A stretch of DNA of 64,000 nucleotides from Lysobacter sp. KIS68-7 (GCF_021284745.1 NZ_CP089925.1:930001-994000), one strand, 5' to 3'. Shown: positions 36,385 to 46,243, counted from the stretch's first letter. The notes: a model not told the origin generated them from the sequence alone. Numbers and translations: made by a program.

Positions 36385-37934
36385 TACGGCTCCCATCCAT
36401 TGAACGTGGTGAACGGCGGCGTGTAGGCGAGGCTGTCGAGGCATTTCGCGTCGAGGCCCTTCGCATCCGTCGTGTCGAGGAAATGCGCGAACAACTTCGG
36501 CATGCAACCCACGCCGATGACGTTGTGGCCCTGGCCGCGCAGCACGAGCACGCGGCCGTTGGGCAGCGACTTGGCCACTTGTTCGGCGTAGGCCGGCGGC
36601 GTCACCGGATCCAGTTCACCGGCCAGGAGCAACGCGGGCACCTGCGTCGCCAGCGGCGCGTGGAAATCGCGCGGCACTTCGCCCTTCGGCCACACCGCGC
36701 ACTGCGCCTGCAGGAGGTCGACCAGCGAATTGCCGAGGATGGACGAGGACATGGCCGCATCCACGCGCAAGCCCGCGGCATCCTCGCTGCACACCACCGA
36801 CAACTGCATGCCGGCCATCATGTTGTCGGCGAGGCTGCCGCTCAGCATCTTCGACAGCGACATCAACTGCTCGTAGCGGCCTTCGCTCGCCTCGTGCAGC
36901 AGCAGCGGCAGGATCGACGAGGCGAGCGGCGCATACGCATACATGCGCGTCAGTCCCGCGACGTGCGCCGGACGCAGGTGCTCTTCGTGCATTTCGCCCG
37001 TGCTCGCATCGCGGAAGCGCACCAGCGGCGAGTCGTCGCGCAGCTTCGCCATCAGCGTGTCCAGGCGTTCGCGCGGGTTGCCGAGGGTTTTCGTGCAGCC
37101 CGGCGTCTTCGCGCAGCGCCCGAACTGCAGGTCGAGGGCGCTTTCAAGATTCCGCGCGAAATCGTTGCCGAGGAAGATGGCATTCGGCGCAACCGAATCG
37201 AGCACGATCGTGCGCGTGTGCTGCGGGAAGCGCATCGCGTACTGCTGCGCCACGCGGGTGCCGTAGGACACGCCCATCAGGTTGATCTTGTCGGCACCGA
37301 TCGCCGTGCGCACCGCATCGAGGTCGCGGATCGCATCGGTGGTGGTGTAGAAGCGCAGGTCGGCCTTCTTCGAGAGCTGGTCGCGGCACTTGATCGTCGC
37401 CGCGCGCATCGCGTCAGGCGATTCCTCGGCGCCGTCGTCAGCCTTCGCCGCACCGGTGTCGTCGTCGAACTTGCACTGCAACGGATTCGACTGGCCCGTG
37501 CCGCGCTGGTCGACGAGCACGATGTCGCGGTGCTTGCGCAGGTCGCCGAAGGCCGGCATGAACGGCGCGAAGCTGTCCGTCGAAGATTGGCCCGGACCCC
37601 CGGCGATCATGAAGACCGGATCCGGCAAGTGGTCGCCGCTGTCGTCGGACGGCAGCCAAGCGATGTTGAGTGCGATGTGGCGTCCGTTCGGCAGCGCCGG
37701 GTTCTCCGCCACCGACAAGCTTCCGCACTGCGCTTCCACGCTCGCCCCGACGGGCGGCGTCAGCGTGCACGGACGGAAGGCGATGCGGCCAAGCTTGCGT
37801 TCGGGGGCAGGTTCGGCGGCAACGGGCTTTTGCGGCCCCGTGCTTTTCCGGGGCGCCTGGTGCTGCCAGGCGCGGTACCCCAGCACGCCGGCGATGATCG
37901 CCAGGGCCAGGATGAAACGAGACTTGCGGGACAT
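36384..37934 (-). CDS. Membrane-anchored alpha/beta-hydrolase, S33 tripeptidyl-aminopeptidase-like
   Basis: The protein has 516 residues from the ATG at 37934. A ribosome site (ggaggg) 10 bases upstream favours it over the ATG at 37952. An N-terminal hydrophobic segment (about 6-20) anchors or exports it. The family pattern has GGPG (112-115, oxyanion hole), DQRGTGQSN, nucleophile Ser223 in GVSYGT, acid Asp in GELDPVTP and His in GQGHNV. These S33 enzymes remove N-terminal peptides, often outside the cell. It leads a three-gene operon with an ABC exporter, joined by start/stop overlaps. Confidence 0.88.
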   Translation of the reverse strand: MSRKSRFILALAIIAGVLGYRAWQHQAPRKSTGPQKPVAAEPAPERKLGRIAFRPCTLTPPVGASVEAQCGSLSVAENPALPNGRHIALNIAWLPSDDSGDHLPDPVFMIAGGPGQSSTDSFAPFMPAFGDLRKHRDIVLVDQRGTGQSNPLQCKFDDDTGAAKADDGAEESPDAMRAATIKCRDQLSKKADLRFYTTTDAIRDLDAVRTAIGADKINLMGVSYGTRVAQQYAMRFPQHTRTIVLDSVAPNAIFLGNDFARNLESALDLQFGRCAKTPGCTKTLGNPRERLDTLMAKLRDDSPLVRFRDASTGEMHEEHLRPAHVAGLTRMYAYAPLASSILPLLLHEASEGRYEQLMSLSKMLSGSLADNMMAGMQLSVVCSEDAAGLRVDAAMSSSILGNSLVDLLQAQCAVWPKGEVPRDFHAPLATQVPALLLAGELDPVTPPAYAEQVAKSLPNGRVLVLRGQGHNVIGVGCMPKLFAHFLDTTDAKGLDAKCLDSLAYTPPFTTFNGWEP

Positions 37935-37998
37935 CGGCGCGCTTCCCTCCATCGTTGGACATCCAGCATGACAGGACGCCCCGGGGGAAGGAATGTGA

Positions 37999-38787
37999 CT
38001 ACTTGCTGCTGATGTACTTCTCGCGGCGGATCTGCGGCACCGGCAGGCCGGCGCCCTTCAGCGACTCGAAGCAGGCATCGACCATGTTGGGGTTGCCGCA
38101 CAGATAGGCGATGTCGCTGGCCGCGTCCGGTGCGAACGCCTCGAGGAACTGCTGCACGTAGCCGTGCCGCACGTCGGCATGCGCGTGCGGCGAATCGGGG
38201 GCGGGCAGCTCGCGCGAGAAACACGGCACGAAACGGAAGTGGTCCGGGTGCTTGTTCGCGAAGGCGCGGAACTCCTCGCCATACAACAGCTCCACCGGCG
38301 TGCGCGCGCCGAACAGCAACACCACCTGCACGCCGCGCTCGGCGATCAGGCGCTCGATCTCCGGAAGCATCGCGCGATAGGGCGTCACGCCCGTGCCGGT
38401 GCCGATGAGCAGGTAGCGCTTGTTCGCATCCGCCGGCATCAGGCAGAAGCGACCGTAGGGGCCGCTCGCATCGACCAGCCCGCTCTCGGGCAGGCCTTCG
38501 AACAGGGCCGTCGCCGCACCGCCCGCCACGTAGCTCACCGCGATCTCCACGGCCTCGCCCGGACCCATCGCGTGGTCGTGGATGGTGGCCAGGGAGTAGC
38601 TGCGCTTGGTCGCCGTGCCGTCCGCATAGTGGAAGTGCACCTGCAGGAACTGCCCGGGGATGAAATCCAGGGGCTGGCCGTCGTCGCGGACGAAGGTCAG
38701 GTGCGCGACGGTCGGCGCCAGCATGCGGCGCGCAACCAGCTTCAGCGGGAAATGGACGATGGCCAAGGCGTGGGATTCACTGTGCAA
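37999..38787 (-). CDS. fpr: Ferredoxin-NADP reductase
   Basis: The protein has 262 residues. FAD binding is shown by RSYSLA (62-67), the NADP phosphate loop by GTGTGVTP (129-136), and the C-terminal nicotinamide motif by CGNPNMV. This is a bacterial Fpr-type flavoprotein that passes electrons between NADPH and ferredoxin or flavodoxin. I keep the TTG at 38787 because the first beta strand (LKLVARRMLAPTVAHL) needs the residues before the only internal ATG. The TTG start and the weak ribosome site are the least certain points. It is divergent from the YadG gene. Confidence 0.9.
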   Translation of the reverse strand: MHSESHALAIVHFPLKLVARRMLAPTVAHLTFVRDDGQPLDFIPGQFLQVHFHYADGTATKRSYSLATIHDHAMGPGEAVEIAVSYVAGGAATALFEGLPESGLVDASGPYGRFCLMPADANKRYLLIGTGTGVTPYRAMLPEIERLIAERGVQVVLLFGARTPVELLYGEEFRAFANKHPDHFRFVPCFSRELPAPDSPHAHADVRHGYVQQFLEAFAPDAASDIAYLCGNPNMVDACFESLKGAGLPVPQIRREKYISSK

Positions 38788-38866
38788 CGGACCGTCGCGC
38801 CGGCGGGCGCACGGGGCCGCCTATACTACCGGCTTCGCCGCGAATCCTGCGGTCAAAAGGCCCCGG

Positions 38867-39835
38867 ATGCCCGCCCCTGCGATGTCCCCCGACGCGAACT
38901 CGACGCCCAACGCACCTGCGCTGAGCGTGCGCGACCTGCGCAAGACCTACGACAACGGCGTCGAAGCGCTCAAGGGCGTGTCCCTCGATGTCCGACCCGG
39001 TGATTTCTTCGCCCTGCTCGGCCCCAACGGCGCCGGCAAGTCCACCCTCATCGGCATCGTCAGCTCGCTGGTGAACAAGAGCGCGGGCGAGGTCGAAGTG
39101 TTTGGCGTGGACATCGCGCGCAACCGCAGCGAAGCGATGCGCCTGGTCGGCCTGGTGCCGCAGGAAATCAACTTCAACCTGTTCGAGAAGCCGTTCGACA
39201 TCCTGGTGAACTACGCCGGGTTCTACGGCATCCCGCGCGAGGTCGCGATGCAGCGCGCGGAAGTGGAACTCAAGCGCGCGCACCTGTGGGAGAAGGCGAA
39301 CGTCATGTCGCGCACGCTCTCGGGCGGCATGAAGCGCCGCCTGATGATTTCGCGCGCGATGATGGTGCAGCCGCGCCTGCTGATCCTCGACGAACCCACC
39401 GCGGGCGTCGACATCGAGATCCGCCGCGGCATGTGGAAGACGCTGCGCGAGATCAACGCGGCCGGAACCACGATCATCCTCACCACGCATTACCTGGAAG
39501 AAGCCGAGAGCCTGTGCCGGCACCTGGCGATCATCGACAAGGGCACGATCGTGCAGCAGGGCCCGATGAAGAAGCTGCTCGCGCAGCTCGACGTCGAAGG
39601 CTTCCTGTTCGACATCGATGGCCAGCTGCCGCAGGTGTTGCCGGTGATCGAAGGCACGACGCTCGACGTCGTCGACGACCACACGCTCGACCTTGAAATG
39701 CCGCGCGCGATGGACCTCAACCGCGTATTCGCAGCGCTCGGCGAAGCCGGCATCCGCGTGCGCTCGATGCGCACCAAGTCCAATCGCCTGGAAGAACTGT
39801 TCGTGCGACTGACGTCGAAGGAAGGCAGCCAGTGA
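38867..39835 (+). CDS. yadG: ABC transporter ATP-binding protein (YadG-like)
   Basis: The protein has 322 residues from the ATG at 38867 (AAAAGG ribosome site). It has Walker A GPNGAGKST (52-60), signature LSGGMKRRL, Walker B LLILDEPTAGVD and H-loop TTHYLEEAE, then a C-terminal extension. With the downstream permease it forms an ABC-2 exporter of the YadGH type, whose substrate is unknown. A TATACT -10-like hexamer lies at 38822-38827, ahead of the start. Confidence 0.92.
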   Translation: MPAPAMSPDANSTPNAPALSVRDLRKTYDNGVEALKGVSLDVRPGDFFALLGPNGAGKSTLIGIVSSLVNKSAGEVEVFGVDIARNRSEAMRLVGLVPQEINFNLFEKPFDILVNYAGFYGIPREVAMQRAEVELKRAHLWEKANVMSRTLSGGMKRRLMISRAMMVQPRLLILDEPTAGVDIEIRRGMWKTLREINAAGTTIILTTHYLEEAESLCRHLAIIDKGTIVQQGPMKKLLAQLDVEGFLFDIDGQLPQVLPVIEGTTLDVVDDHTLDLEMPRAMDLNRVFAALGEAGIRVRSMRTKSNRLEELFVRLTSKEGSQ

Positions 39836-40638
39836 ACACCGTCGTCGCCACGCCCGAGCAGGCCACGCCCGCGCGCCGCCACTGGATCGCGCTGACCACC
39901 ATCGTCCGCCGCGAAGTCACCCGCATCCTGCGCATCTGGGCGCAGACGCTGGTGCCGCCGGCGATCACGATGACGCTGTACTTCCTGATCTTCGGCGGCC
40001 TGATCGGTTCGCGCGTGGGCACGATGGACGGCATCAGCTACATGGCCTTCATCGTCCCGGGCCTGGTGATGATGAGCGTCATCCAGAACAGCTACGGCAA
40101 CATTTCTTCCTCCTTCTTCGGCGCGAAGTTCGGTCGCCACGTGGAGGAGCTGCTCGTCAGCCCGATGCCGAACGTGGTGATCCTGGGCGGCTACGTCGCC
40201 GGTGCCGTGCTGCGCGGGCTGATGGTCGGCGTGATCGTGCTCGCCATCGCCATGCTGTTCACGCCGGTGCGCATCCCGCATCCGTTCGTCACGCTCACCA
40301 CCGTGCTGCTCGGCGCGACGATCTTCTCGCTCGCCGGTTTCGTCAACGCGGTGTATGCGAAGAAGTTCGACGACATCGCGATCGTGCCGACCTTCATCCT
40401 CACCCCGCTCACCTATCTCGGCGGCGTGTTCTATTCGGTGAAGCTGCTGCCGGGCTGGGCCGAAACGGCCACGCACCTCAACCCGATTTTCTACATGGTC
40501 AACGCCTTCCGCTACGGCCTGCTGGGCGTCTCGGACGTGCCGTTGTGGGTGGCGTATGCGCTGATGCTGGGTTTCGTCGCCGCGTTGTCGGCGATCGGGT
40601 TGTACCTGCTCAAGCGCGGGATCGGGCTGCGCAGCTGA
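39832..40638 (+). CDS. yadH: ABC-2 type exporter permease (YadH-like)
   Basis: The protein has 268 residues with a GTG start overlapping the upstream stop (GTGA). Six membrane helices and the family motif FGRHVEELLVSPMPN identify an ABC2_membrane (YadH/NodJ-like) permease. Polysaccharide or lipid export is typical of the wider family, but no substrate gene is linked here. It converges on tatD. Confidence 0.92.
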   Translation: MNTVVATPEQATPARRHWIALTTIVRREVTRILRIWAQTLVPPAITMTLYFLIFGGLIGSRVGTMDGISYMAFIVPGLVMMSVIQNSYGNISSSFFGAKFGRHVEELLVSPMPNVVILGGYVAGAVLRGLMVGVIVLAIAMLFTPVRIPHPFVTLTTVLLGATIFSLAGFVNAVYAKKFDDIAIVPTFILTPLTYLGGVFYSVKLLPGWAETATHLNPIFYMVNAFRYGLLGVSDVPLWVAYALMLGFVAALSAIGLYLLKRGIGLRS

Positions 40639-40644
40639 CGCAAC

Positions 40645-41436
40645 TCAGGACGGCAGGCGGAAGAAGTCCGTCGCCGTCCGTGTCGTCGCCGCCGCGACGA
40701 CCTCGACGGACTCGCCACGGTCGCGCGCCAGCTCTTCCACGATGTGCGCCAGGTACATCGGCTCGTTGCGCCGATGCGAGGGCTGCGGCCGCACGGTGCG
40801 CGGCAACAGGTAGGGCGCATCGGTTTCGATCATCAGGCGGTTCGCGGGAATGTGCTTCACCAACTCGCGCAGGTGCAGGCCGCGGCGTTCGTCGCACAGC
40901 CAGCCCGTGATGCCGACGTGCCAGTCCTGGTCGAGGTAATCGAACAACTCCTCGCGCGTGCCGGTGAAGCAATGCACCACCACGGGCGCGAGCTTGCCGT
41001 CGAACTGCTTCATGATCGCCATGAAGTCCGCATGCGCGTCGCGCTGGTGCAGGAACAACGGCTTGCCGGTGTCGGCCGCGATCTGCAACTGCATTTCGAA
41101 GGCGCGCCGCTGCGCAGGACGCGGCGAGAAATCGCGGAAGTAATCGAGCCCGCATTCGCCCACCGCGACGACCTCCGGCAGCGCCTGCAACGCACGCATC
41201 TCCGAATCGCATTCGGCGGTGTACTCGGTCGCATGGTGCGGATGCACGCCCGCGGTGGCGAACAGTTCGCCCGGATGCGCGCGCGCGAGGTCCGCGGCCA
41301 TCGGCGAATGCGCGCGACTGGCCCCGGTGACGATCATGCGCGCCACCCCGGCCTCGCGGGCGCGCTGCATGACCGCATCGCGGTCGTGGTCGAAGCTGTC
41401 GTGGGTGAGGTTGGCGCCGATGTCGATGAGTTGCAT
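40645..41436 (-). CDS. tatD: TatD family metal-dependent deoxyribonuclease
   Basis: The protein has 263 residues, very close in layout to E. coli TatD (MQLIDIGANLTHDSF start, AGVHPHHA, VGECGLDYFRDFSPRP, VVHCFTGTREEL, GITGWLCDERRG, ETDAPYLLPR). The metal ligands are His and Asp residues in the TIM-barrel amidohydrolase fold. It is a 3'-5' exonuclease of DNA and RNA linked to oxidative damage repair. It is divergent from hrpB. Confidence 0.95.
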   Translation of the reverse strand: MQLIDIGANLTHDSFDHDRDAVMQRAREAGVARMIVTGASRAHSPMAADLARAHPGELFATAGVHPHHATEYTAECDSEMRALQALPEVVAVGECGLDYFRDFSPRPAQRRAFEMQLQIAADTGKPLFLHQRDAHADFMAIMKQFDGKLAPVVVHCFTGTREELFDYLDQDWHVGITGWLCDERRGLHLRELVKHIPANRLMIETDAPYLLPRTVRPQPSHRRNEPMYLAHIVEELARDRGESVEVVAAATTRTATDFFRLPS

Positions 41437-41474
41437 GGGCGCAGTTTAGCGCTGCGCACCGTATCCTTCCGCGC

Positions 41475-43973
41475 GTGAGCGCCCCCGACTTCCCCATCGC
41501 CCCGCTTCTGCCGGAGATCCGCGCGAGCCTGCAGGCGCACCCGCGCCTGGTGCTTGAAGCGCCGCCCGGCGCGGGCAAGACGACGCAGGCGCCCTTGGCG
41601 TTGCTCGATGTGCCGTGGCTCGCGGGCAGGAAGATCGTGATGCTGGAGCCGCGCCGCGTGGCGGCGCGTGCCGCCGCGGGCTTCATGGCGAAGCAGTTGG
41701 GCGAAGCGCCCGGCGAGACCGTGGGCTATCGCATCCGCTTCGAGAGCAAGGTGTCCTCGCGCACGCGCGTCGAAGTCGTCACCGAAGGCATCCTCACGCG
41801 CATGCTGCAGGACGACCCGATGCTCGAAGGTGTCGGCGCGTTGTTGTTCGACGAATTCCACGAACGCCACCTCGCCGGCGACCTCGGACTGGCGCTTGCG
41901 CTCGACGTGCAGGCGGGACTGCGCGAAGACCTGCGCATCGTCGTGATGTCGGCGACGCTCGACGGCGAACGCCTCGCGCAGTTCCTCGATGCGCCGCGCC
42001 TGTCGAGCGCAGGGCGCAGCTATCCGGTCGACATTGCGTATTTCCCCGCGCGCCGTGACGAAGCCCTCGTGCCGCAAACGCGACGCGCGATCGAACACGC
42101 GGTCGCAGCGCATACCGGCGATGTCCTGGTCTTCCTGCCTGGCCAGCGCGAGATCGCGCAGGTGGACGCAGCGCTCGCCAACAGCGACGCCCTGCGCGAC
42201 ATCGACGTGCTCGCGTTGCACGGCGAACTCCCCGTCGAACAACAATCGCGCGTGCTGCAGCCTGCGCCGGACCATCGGCGCCGCATCGTGCTCGCCACCA
42301 ACGTCGCCGAATCGAGCGTGACATTGCCCGGCGTGCGCGTCGTCGTCGACAGCGGGCTCGCGCGCGAGCCGCGCTACGACCCCAACTCCGGCTTCTCGCG
42401 CCTGGATATCGTCTCCATCGCACAAGCTTCGGCCGACCAGCGCGCTGGCCGTGCAGGGCGCGTGGCGGAAGGCTGGGCGTATCGCCTGTGGCCGCAGTCG
42501 CAACGCCTCGAACCGCAGCGGCGCCCGGAAATCGCGCAGGTCGAGCTGGCCGCACTCGCGCTCGAACTCGCGGCCTGGGGCAGCGCCGACCTGCGCTTCG
42601 TCGACGCACCACCGACCGGCGCATTCGCCGCCGCGCGCGACCTGTTGCGTCGCCTCGATGCATTGAGCGGCGATGCCATCACCCCGCTCGGTCGTCGCAT
42701 GCTCGCGCTCGGCACGCATCCGCGCCTGGCCGCGATGCTGCTCGCGCCGCGCGACGCCACCGAACGCGCCCTCGCCTGCGATCTCGCCGCGCTGATCGAA
42801 GCGCGCGATCCCTTGCGTTCGCGCAGCGATGCGCTTGCAGAACGTTGGCGCGCACTGGCGGCGTTCCGTTCGGGCCACGACCCGGGCGGCAGCCGCGCTG
42901 CATTCGCAGCCCTCGATACGGGCGCAAAGCAATGGCGTCGCCGCCTGCACGTCGACGCAGCCCCGCCCCGTGCGATCGATGCACACCGCATCGGCGATCT
43001 GCTGGCACACGCTTTCCCCGATCGCATTGCGCGCCAGCACGCCACGCAACCGCGCCGCTACCAACTCGCCAATGGCCGCATGGCCACCTTGTTCGATGAC
43101 AGCGCGCTGTTCGGCGAGCCCTGGCTCGTTGCAAGCGAGCTGCGCTTCGACGCGAAGGACGCGTTGCTGCTGCGCGGCGCACCGGTGGACGAAGCCGCGC
43201 TGCGTCGCGACTTCCCGCAACACTTCGTCGAGGAAGACACGGTGCGCTGGGACGCCGCGCGTCGTGCGCTGGTCGCGCAACGCGAGCGCCGCTTCGACGG
43301 CATCGTGCTCGAATCCAAGCCCGCCGGCCGCGTCGACCCCGCACTGGCGTCGCGCGCCCTGACCGACGCCGTGCGCGAACTCGGCCTCGAATCCTTGCCG
43401 TGGAGCGAGTCGCTGACGCAATGGCGCGCACGCGTGCGCAGCCTGCGCGAATGGGCGCCGGAAGAACCCTGGCCCGACCTCTCCGATGCCGCATTGCTCG
43501 ACACACTCGATGCCTGGCTACGCTCCGCCTTCGAAGGCAAGACGCGCCTGGATGCACTCGACGAAGGCGAGCTGTCGAACGCACTGCACCAGACCGTCGA
43601 CTGGAACCTGCGTAGCCGCATCGACGCCCTCGCCCCCGTGCGCATCGTCGTGCCTTCGGGCATGGAGCGCCGCATCGACTACAACGCCGACGACATCGAA
43701 GGCGTGCGCCCGCCGGTGCTCGCGGTGAAGCTGCAGGAACTGTTCGGCCTGGCCGACACGCCGCGCATCGTCGAAGGCCGCGTTCCGCTGACACTGCACT
43801 TGCTCTCCCCCGGCGGCCGCCCGCTGCAGGTCACGCAGGACCTCAAGGGATTCTGGGAACGCACGTATCCCGAGGTGCGCAAGGAAATGAAGGGCCGCTA
43901 CCCGCGCCACCCCTGGCCCGACGATCCGTGGTCGGCCACCGCGACGCATCGCGCCAAACCGCGCGGGACCTGA
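41475..43973 (+). CDS. hrpB: ATP-dependent RNA helicase HrpB
   Basis: The protein has 832 residues with a GTG start. DEAH-box motifs: I APPGAGKTT (29-37), II DEFHER (126-131), III SAT, VI QRAGRAGR, then a C-terminal HrpB-specific region with the WPDDPWS ending. HrpB helicases are common in proteobacteria; the exact RNA target is unknown. The gene is alone between tatD and a small membrane protein gene. Confidence 0.95.
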   Translation: MSAPDFPIAPLLPEIRASLQAHPRLVLEAPPGAGKTTQAPLALLDVPWLAGRKIVMLEPRRVAARAAAGFMAKQLGEAPGETVGYRIRFESKVSSRTRVEVVTEGILTRMLQDDPMLEGVGALLFDEFHERHLAGDLGLALALDVQAGLREDLRIVVMSATLDGERLAQFLDAPRLSSAGRSYPVDIAYFPARRDEALVPQTRRAIEHAVAAHTGDVLVFLPGQREIAQVDAALANSDALRDIDVLALHGELPVEQQSRVLQPAPDHRRRIVLATNVAESSVTLPGVRVVVDSGLAREPRYDPNSGFSRLDIVSIAQASADQRAGRAGRVAEGWAYRLWPQSQRLEPQRRPEIAQVELAALALELAAWGSADLRFVDAPPTGAFAAARDLLRRLDALSGDAITPLGRRMLALGTHPRLAAMLLAPRDATERALACDLAALIEARDPLRSRSDALAERWRALAAFRSGHDPGGSRAAFAALDTGAKQWRRRLHVDAAPPRAIDAHRIGDLLAHAFPDRIARQHATQPRRYQLANGRMATLFDDSALFGEPWLVASELRFDAKDALLLRGAPVDEAALRRDFPQHFVEEDTVRWDAARRALVAQRERRFDGIVLESKPAGRVDPALASRALTDAVRELGLESLPWSESLTQWRARVRSLREWAPEEPWPDLSDAALLDTLDAWLRSAFEGKTRLDALDEGELSNALHQTVDWNLRSRIDALAPVRIVVPSGMERRIDYNADDIEGVRPPVLAVKLQELFGLADTPRIVEGRVPLTLHLLSPGGRPLQVTQDLKGFWERTYPEVRKEMKGRYPRHPWPDDPWSATATHRAKPRGT

Positions 43974-44050
43974 GGCGATCACATACGCTCAACGCGACTT
44001 TCCCGACACTGCCGAGCCAACGACCCATGCCACGCCGCAGGAGCCGCCCG

Positions 44051-44440
44051 ATGGAAACCAAGCTCATCGCTTTGCCCGAACGCGCCATCGAATTGGTCGG
44101 GAAATGGGGCGGCCAGGCCATGGACCTCATGCCCAGCGCCGACAAGTTGCTCGACACCGGCGCGAAGCTCGGTGCGCTCAAGGGCGGATCGAAAGTGGCG
44201 ATGAAGTTCGCGAAGCGCTATCCGCTCGTGATCGCCGCGACGGCGGTCGGTGCCGGCGCACTCTGGTACCTCGCGCGCAAGAAAGCGAAGGAAGCGCAGA
44301 ACGGCAACGGTCGCGATGCGATCGAAGGCAGTGCACGTCGCATCGACGCCAAGCGTCCGGCGCGCAAACGGGCGAGCACCGCGCGCAAGACCACGCGCGC
44401 GCGCACGACACAGGCAACGCAGGCGCCGCCGGAAGCCTGA
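44051..44440 (+). CDS. Small membrane protein with basic C-terminal tail, function unknown
   Basis: The protein has 129 residues from the ATG at 44051 (aggag ribosome site 7 bases ahead). A short amphipathic N terminus is followed by a single hydrophobic helix (about 58-74) and a long Lys/Arg/Thr-rich tail (about 100-129). It lies 77 bases after hrpB. The tail could bind nucleic acid or acidic phospholipid. No domain is recognised. It ends 1 base before the opposing receiver-kinase gene. Confidence 0.65.
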   Translation: METKLIALPERAIELVGKWGGQAMDLMPSADKLLDTGAKLGALKGGSKVAMKFAKRYPLVIAATAVGAGALWYLARKKAKEAQNGNGRDAIEGSARRIDAKRPARKRASTARKTTRARTTQATQAPPEA

Positions 44441-44441
44441 C

Positions 44442-45560
44442 TCAGTTCGCCGTGGCGGGCACCGCGAGCGCGGGCAGTTCGATGATGAACACCGCGCCGC
44501 CGCCCTCGCGATCCTCGTACCAGAGATCGCCGCCGGCGCCCACGATGATCTGGCGCGCGAGCGACAAGCCCAGGCCGCTCGACAGCCCATCCTCCATGCC
44601 GCTCAGCCGCATGAAGGGCTTGAACAGATCGCGGCGCTTCTCCGCCGGCACGCCGGCGCCGCGATCGAGCACGCACAACTGCCAGTAGCCCGCATTCCCC
44701 TGGCGCACTTCCAGCGTGAGCTCACCGCCGTCGGCGGCGTACTTCATCGCATTGGTGATGAGGTTTTCCGCCACCTGCCGCAGCACGCGGCGATCGATGG
44801 CGACCGTGTTGCTCGACGCGGGCAGCTTCGCCTGCAGGTGCATGCCGCGGCTCTCCAGCTGCAGCTCGTAACGCTGCGACAGCCATTCGATCGTCTCCCG
44901 CAGGCCCGCCGGATGCGATTGCACCTCGCCGCCCTGCGCCTGGGCGATGCGTTCCTGCCCTTCGAGATAGCGGCGGATGTACCCGATCGCATCGTGCGCA
45001 CTGTCATGGATCATCTGCAGGTAGCGCGGGATGCGTTCGGGCCGGCAGCCGGCCTGCATGAGGATGTCGCTGGCGAACAACACGCTGCTCAAGGGATTCT
45101 TGAGGTCGTGCGCGACCAGGTTCACCAGCTCCTGGCGTTCGCGCGCCACGCGTTCGAGCCGGTCGCGCGCCTGCTTCAGCGCGATGTGCGCGCCGACGCG
45201 CGCGAGCAGCTCTTCGGGGATGAAGGGCTTGGTGACGTAATCGACCGCGCCGCTGTCGAAGGCGCGCAGCAGCAGCTCGCGATCCTGCGCCGCGGTGAGG
45301 AAGATCACCGGCGTGTCCTGCAGCTGCGGATGGCGGCGGATCTGGCTCAGCAGTTCGAACCCGTCCATGCCGGGCATCAGCATGTCGAGCAGCACCAGGT
45401 CGGGAATGGTGGCGAGCGCTTGTTCGAGCGCTTCGGCCCCCGTCAGCGCGGAGGCGACTTCGAAACCGTTGCGCGCCAGCAGCGTGCTGACGACGCGCAG
45501 GTTGGCCGGCTGGTCGTCGACCACCAGGATGCGGCCAGCGGCTTGTGCCGAATCAGGCAT
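44442..45560 (-). CDS. Hybrid response regulator/histidine kinase (receiver at N terminus)
   Basis: The protein has 372 residues. The ATG at 45560 has an aaggag ribosome site. An N-terminal receiver has Asp59 (phospho-acceptor) and Lys111. A short coiled-coil linker leads to a DHp domain with His151 (VAHDLKNPL) and an HATPase with the N box around Asn270 (NLITNAMKYA) and a GLGLSLA motif. There is no membrane helix. A receiver feeding a kinase domain suggests a phosphorelay in which an upstream kinase switches this one on or off. The partner is not encoded nearby. Confidence 0.93.
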   Translation of the reverse strand: MPDSAQAAGRILVVDDQPANLRVVSTLLARNGFEVASALTGAEALEQALATIPDLVLLDMLMPGMDGFELLSQIRRHPQLQDTPVIFLTAAQDRELLLRAFDSGAVDYVTKPFIPEELLARVGAHIALKQARDRLERVARERQELVNLVAHDLKNPLSSVLFASDILMQAGCRPERIPRYLQMIHDSAHDAIGYIRRYLEGQERIAQAQGGEVQSHPAGLRETIEWLSQRYELQLESRGMHLQAKLPASSNTVAIDRRVLRQVAENLITNAMKYAADGGELTLEVRQGNAGYWQLCVLDRGAGVPAEKRRDLFKPFMRLSGMEDGLSSGLGLSLARQIIVGAGGDLWYEDREGGGAVFIIELPALAVPATAN

Positions 45561-45682
45561 GGATCTCCTTCGGTCCCGGTCCCGGTCGGCGAAATCCGTC
45601 TCGCCGTGAAACATGAATAGGCGGGAAAGTTATCAGAATCGTCTTGACGGCGCTCTCATAACGCCCCTCAGGACTGAACGGT

Positions 45683-46219
45683 TCATCCAATCTTGCGCCA
45701 TGTGCCCGGCGCGAGCCCCTCGATCCGATGGGGGCCGACCGCCACCCGTACCAGTCTCAACGTGGGAAGCCCCACCGCAGCGGTCATCCGACGCACCTGG
45801 CGATTGCGTCCTTCCGTGATCGTCAGCGCGATCCATGCATCGGGCACGGTCTTGCGGAACCGCACCGGCGGATCGCGCGGCCACAACGCGGGCGGAGGCA
45901 GGAGCGTCGCCTCCGCCGGCAAGGTCGGTCCGTCGTTGAGCATCACGCCTGCGCGCAACCGGGCGAGCATGTCGTCGGTGGGCGAGCCTTCCACCTGCAC
46001 CCAGTAGGTCTTGGGTTGCTTGTGCCGCGGATCGCTCAGGCGATGCGCGAGCGGCCCGTCGTCGGTCAACAACAACAGGCCTTCGGAATCCGCATCCAAC
46101 CGCCCGGCGGCGTATACGCCGGGCGGCAGGCCGAACGTGGCCAGGGTCGGCCGCGGCGGCACGCTGCGATCGGTGAATTGCGACAGCACCCCGTAGGGTT
46201 TGTTGAACGCAATCAGCAT
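45683..46219 (-). CDS. 23S rRNA pseudouridine synthase, RluE-like
   Basis: The protein has 178 residues. The catalytic motif AAGRLDADSEGLLLLT places the nucleophilic Asp42, and RNRQVRRM is the RsuA/RluB/RluE family closing motif. There is no N-terminal S4 domain, as in RluE, which modifies U2457 of 23S rRNA. Other RsuA-family targets cannot be excluded. Confidence 0.9.
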   Translation of the reverse strand: MLIAFNKPYGVLSQFTDRSVPPRPTLATFGLPPGVYAAGRLDADSEGLLLLTDDGPLAHRLSDPRHKQPKTYWVQVEGSPTDDMLARLRAGVMLNDGPTLPAEATLLPPPALWPRDPPVRFRKTVPDAWIALTITEGRNRQVRRMTAAVGLPTLRLVRVAVGPHRIEGLAPGTWRKIG

Positions 46220-46243
46220 CCGCGGTGCCGCCGGTCGCAGCGC

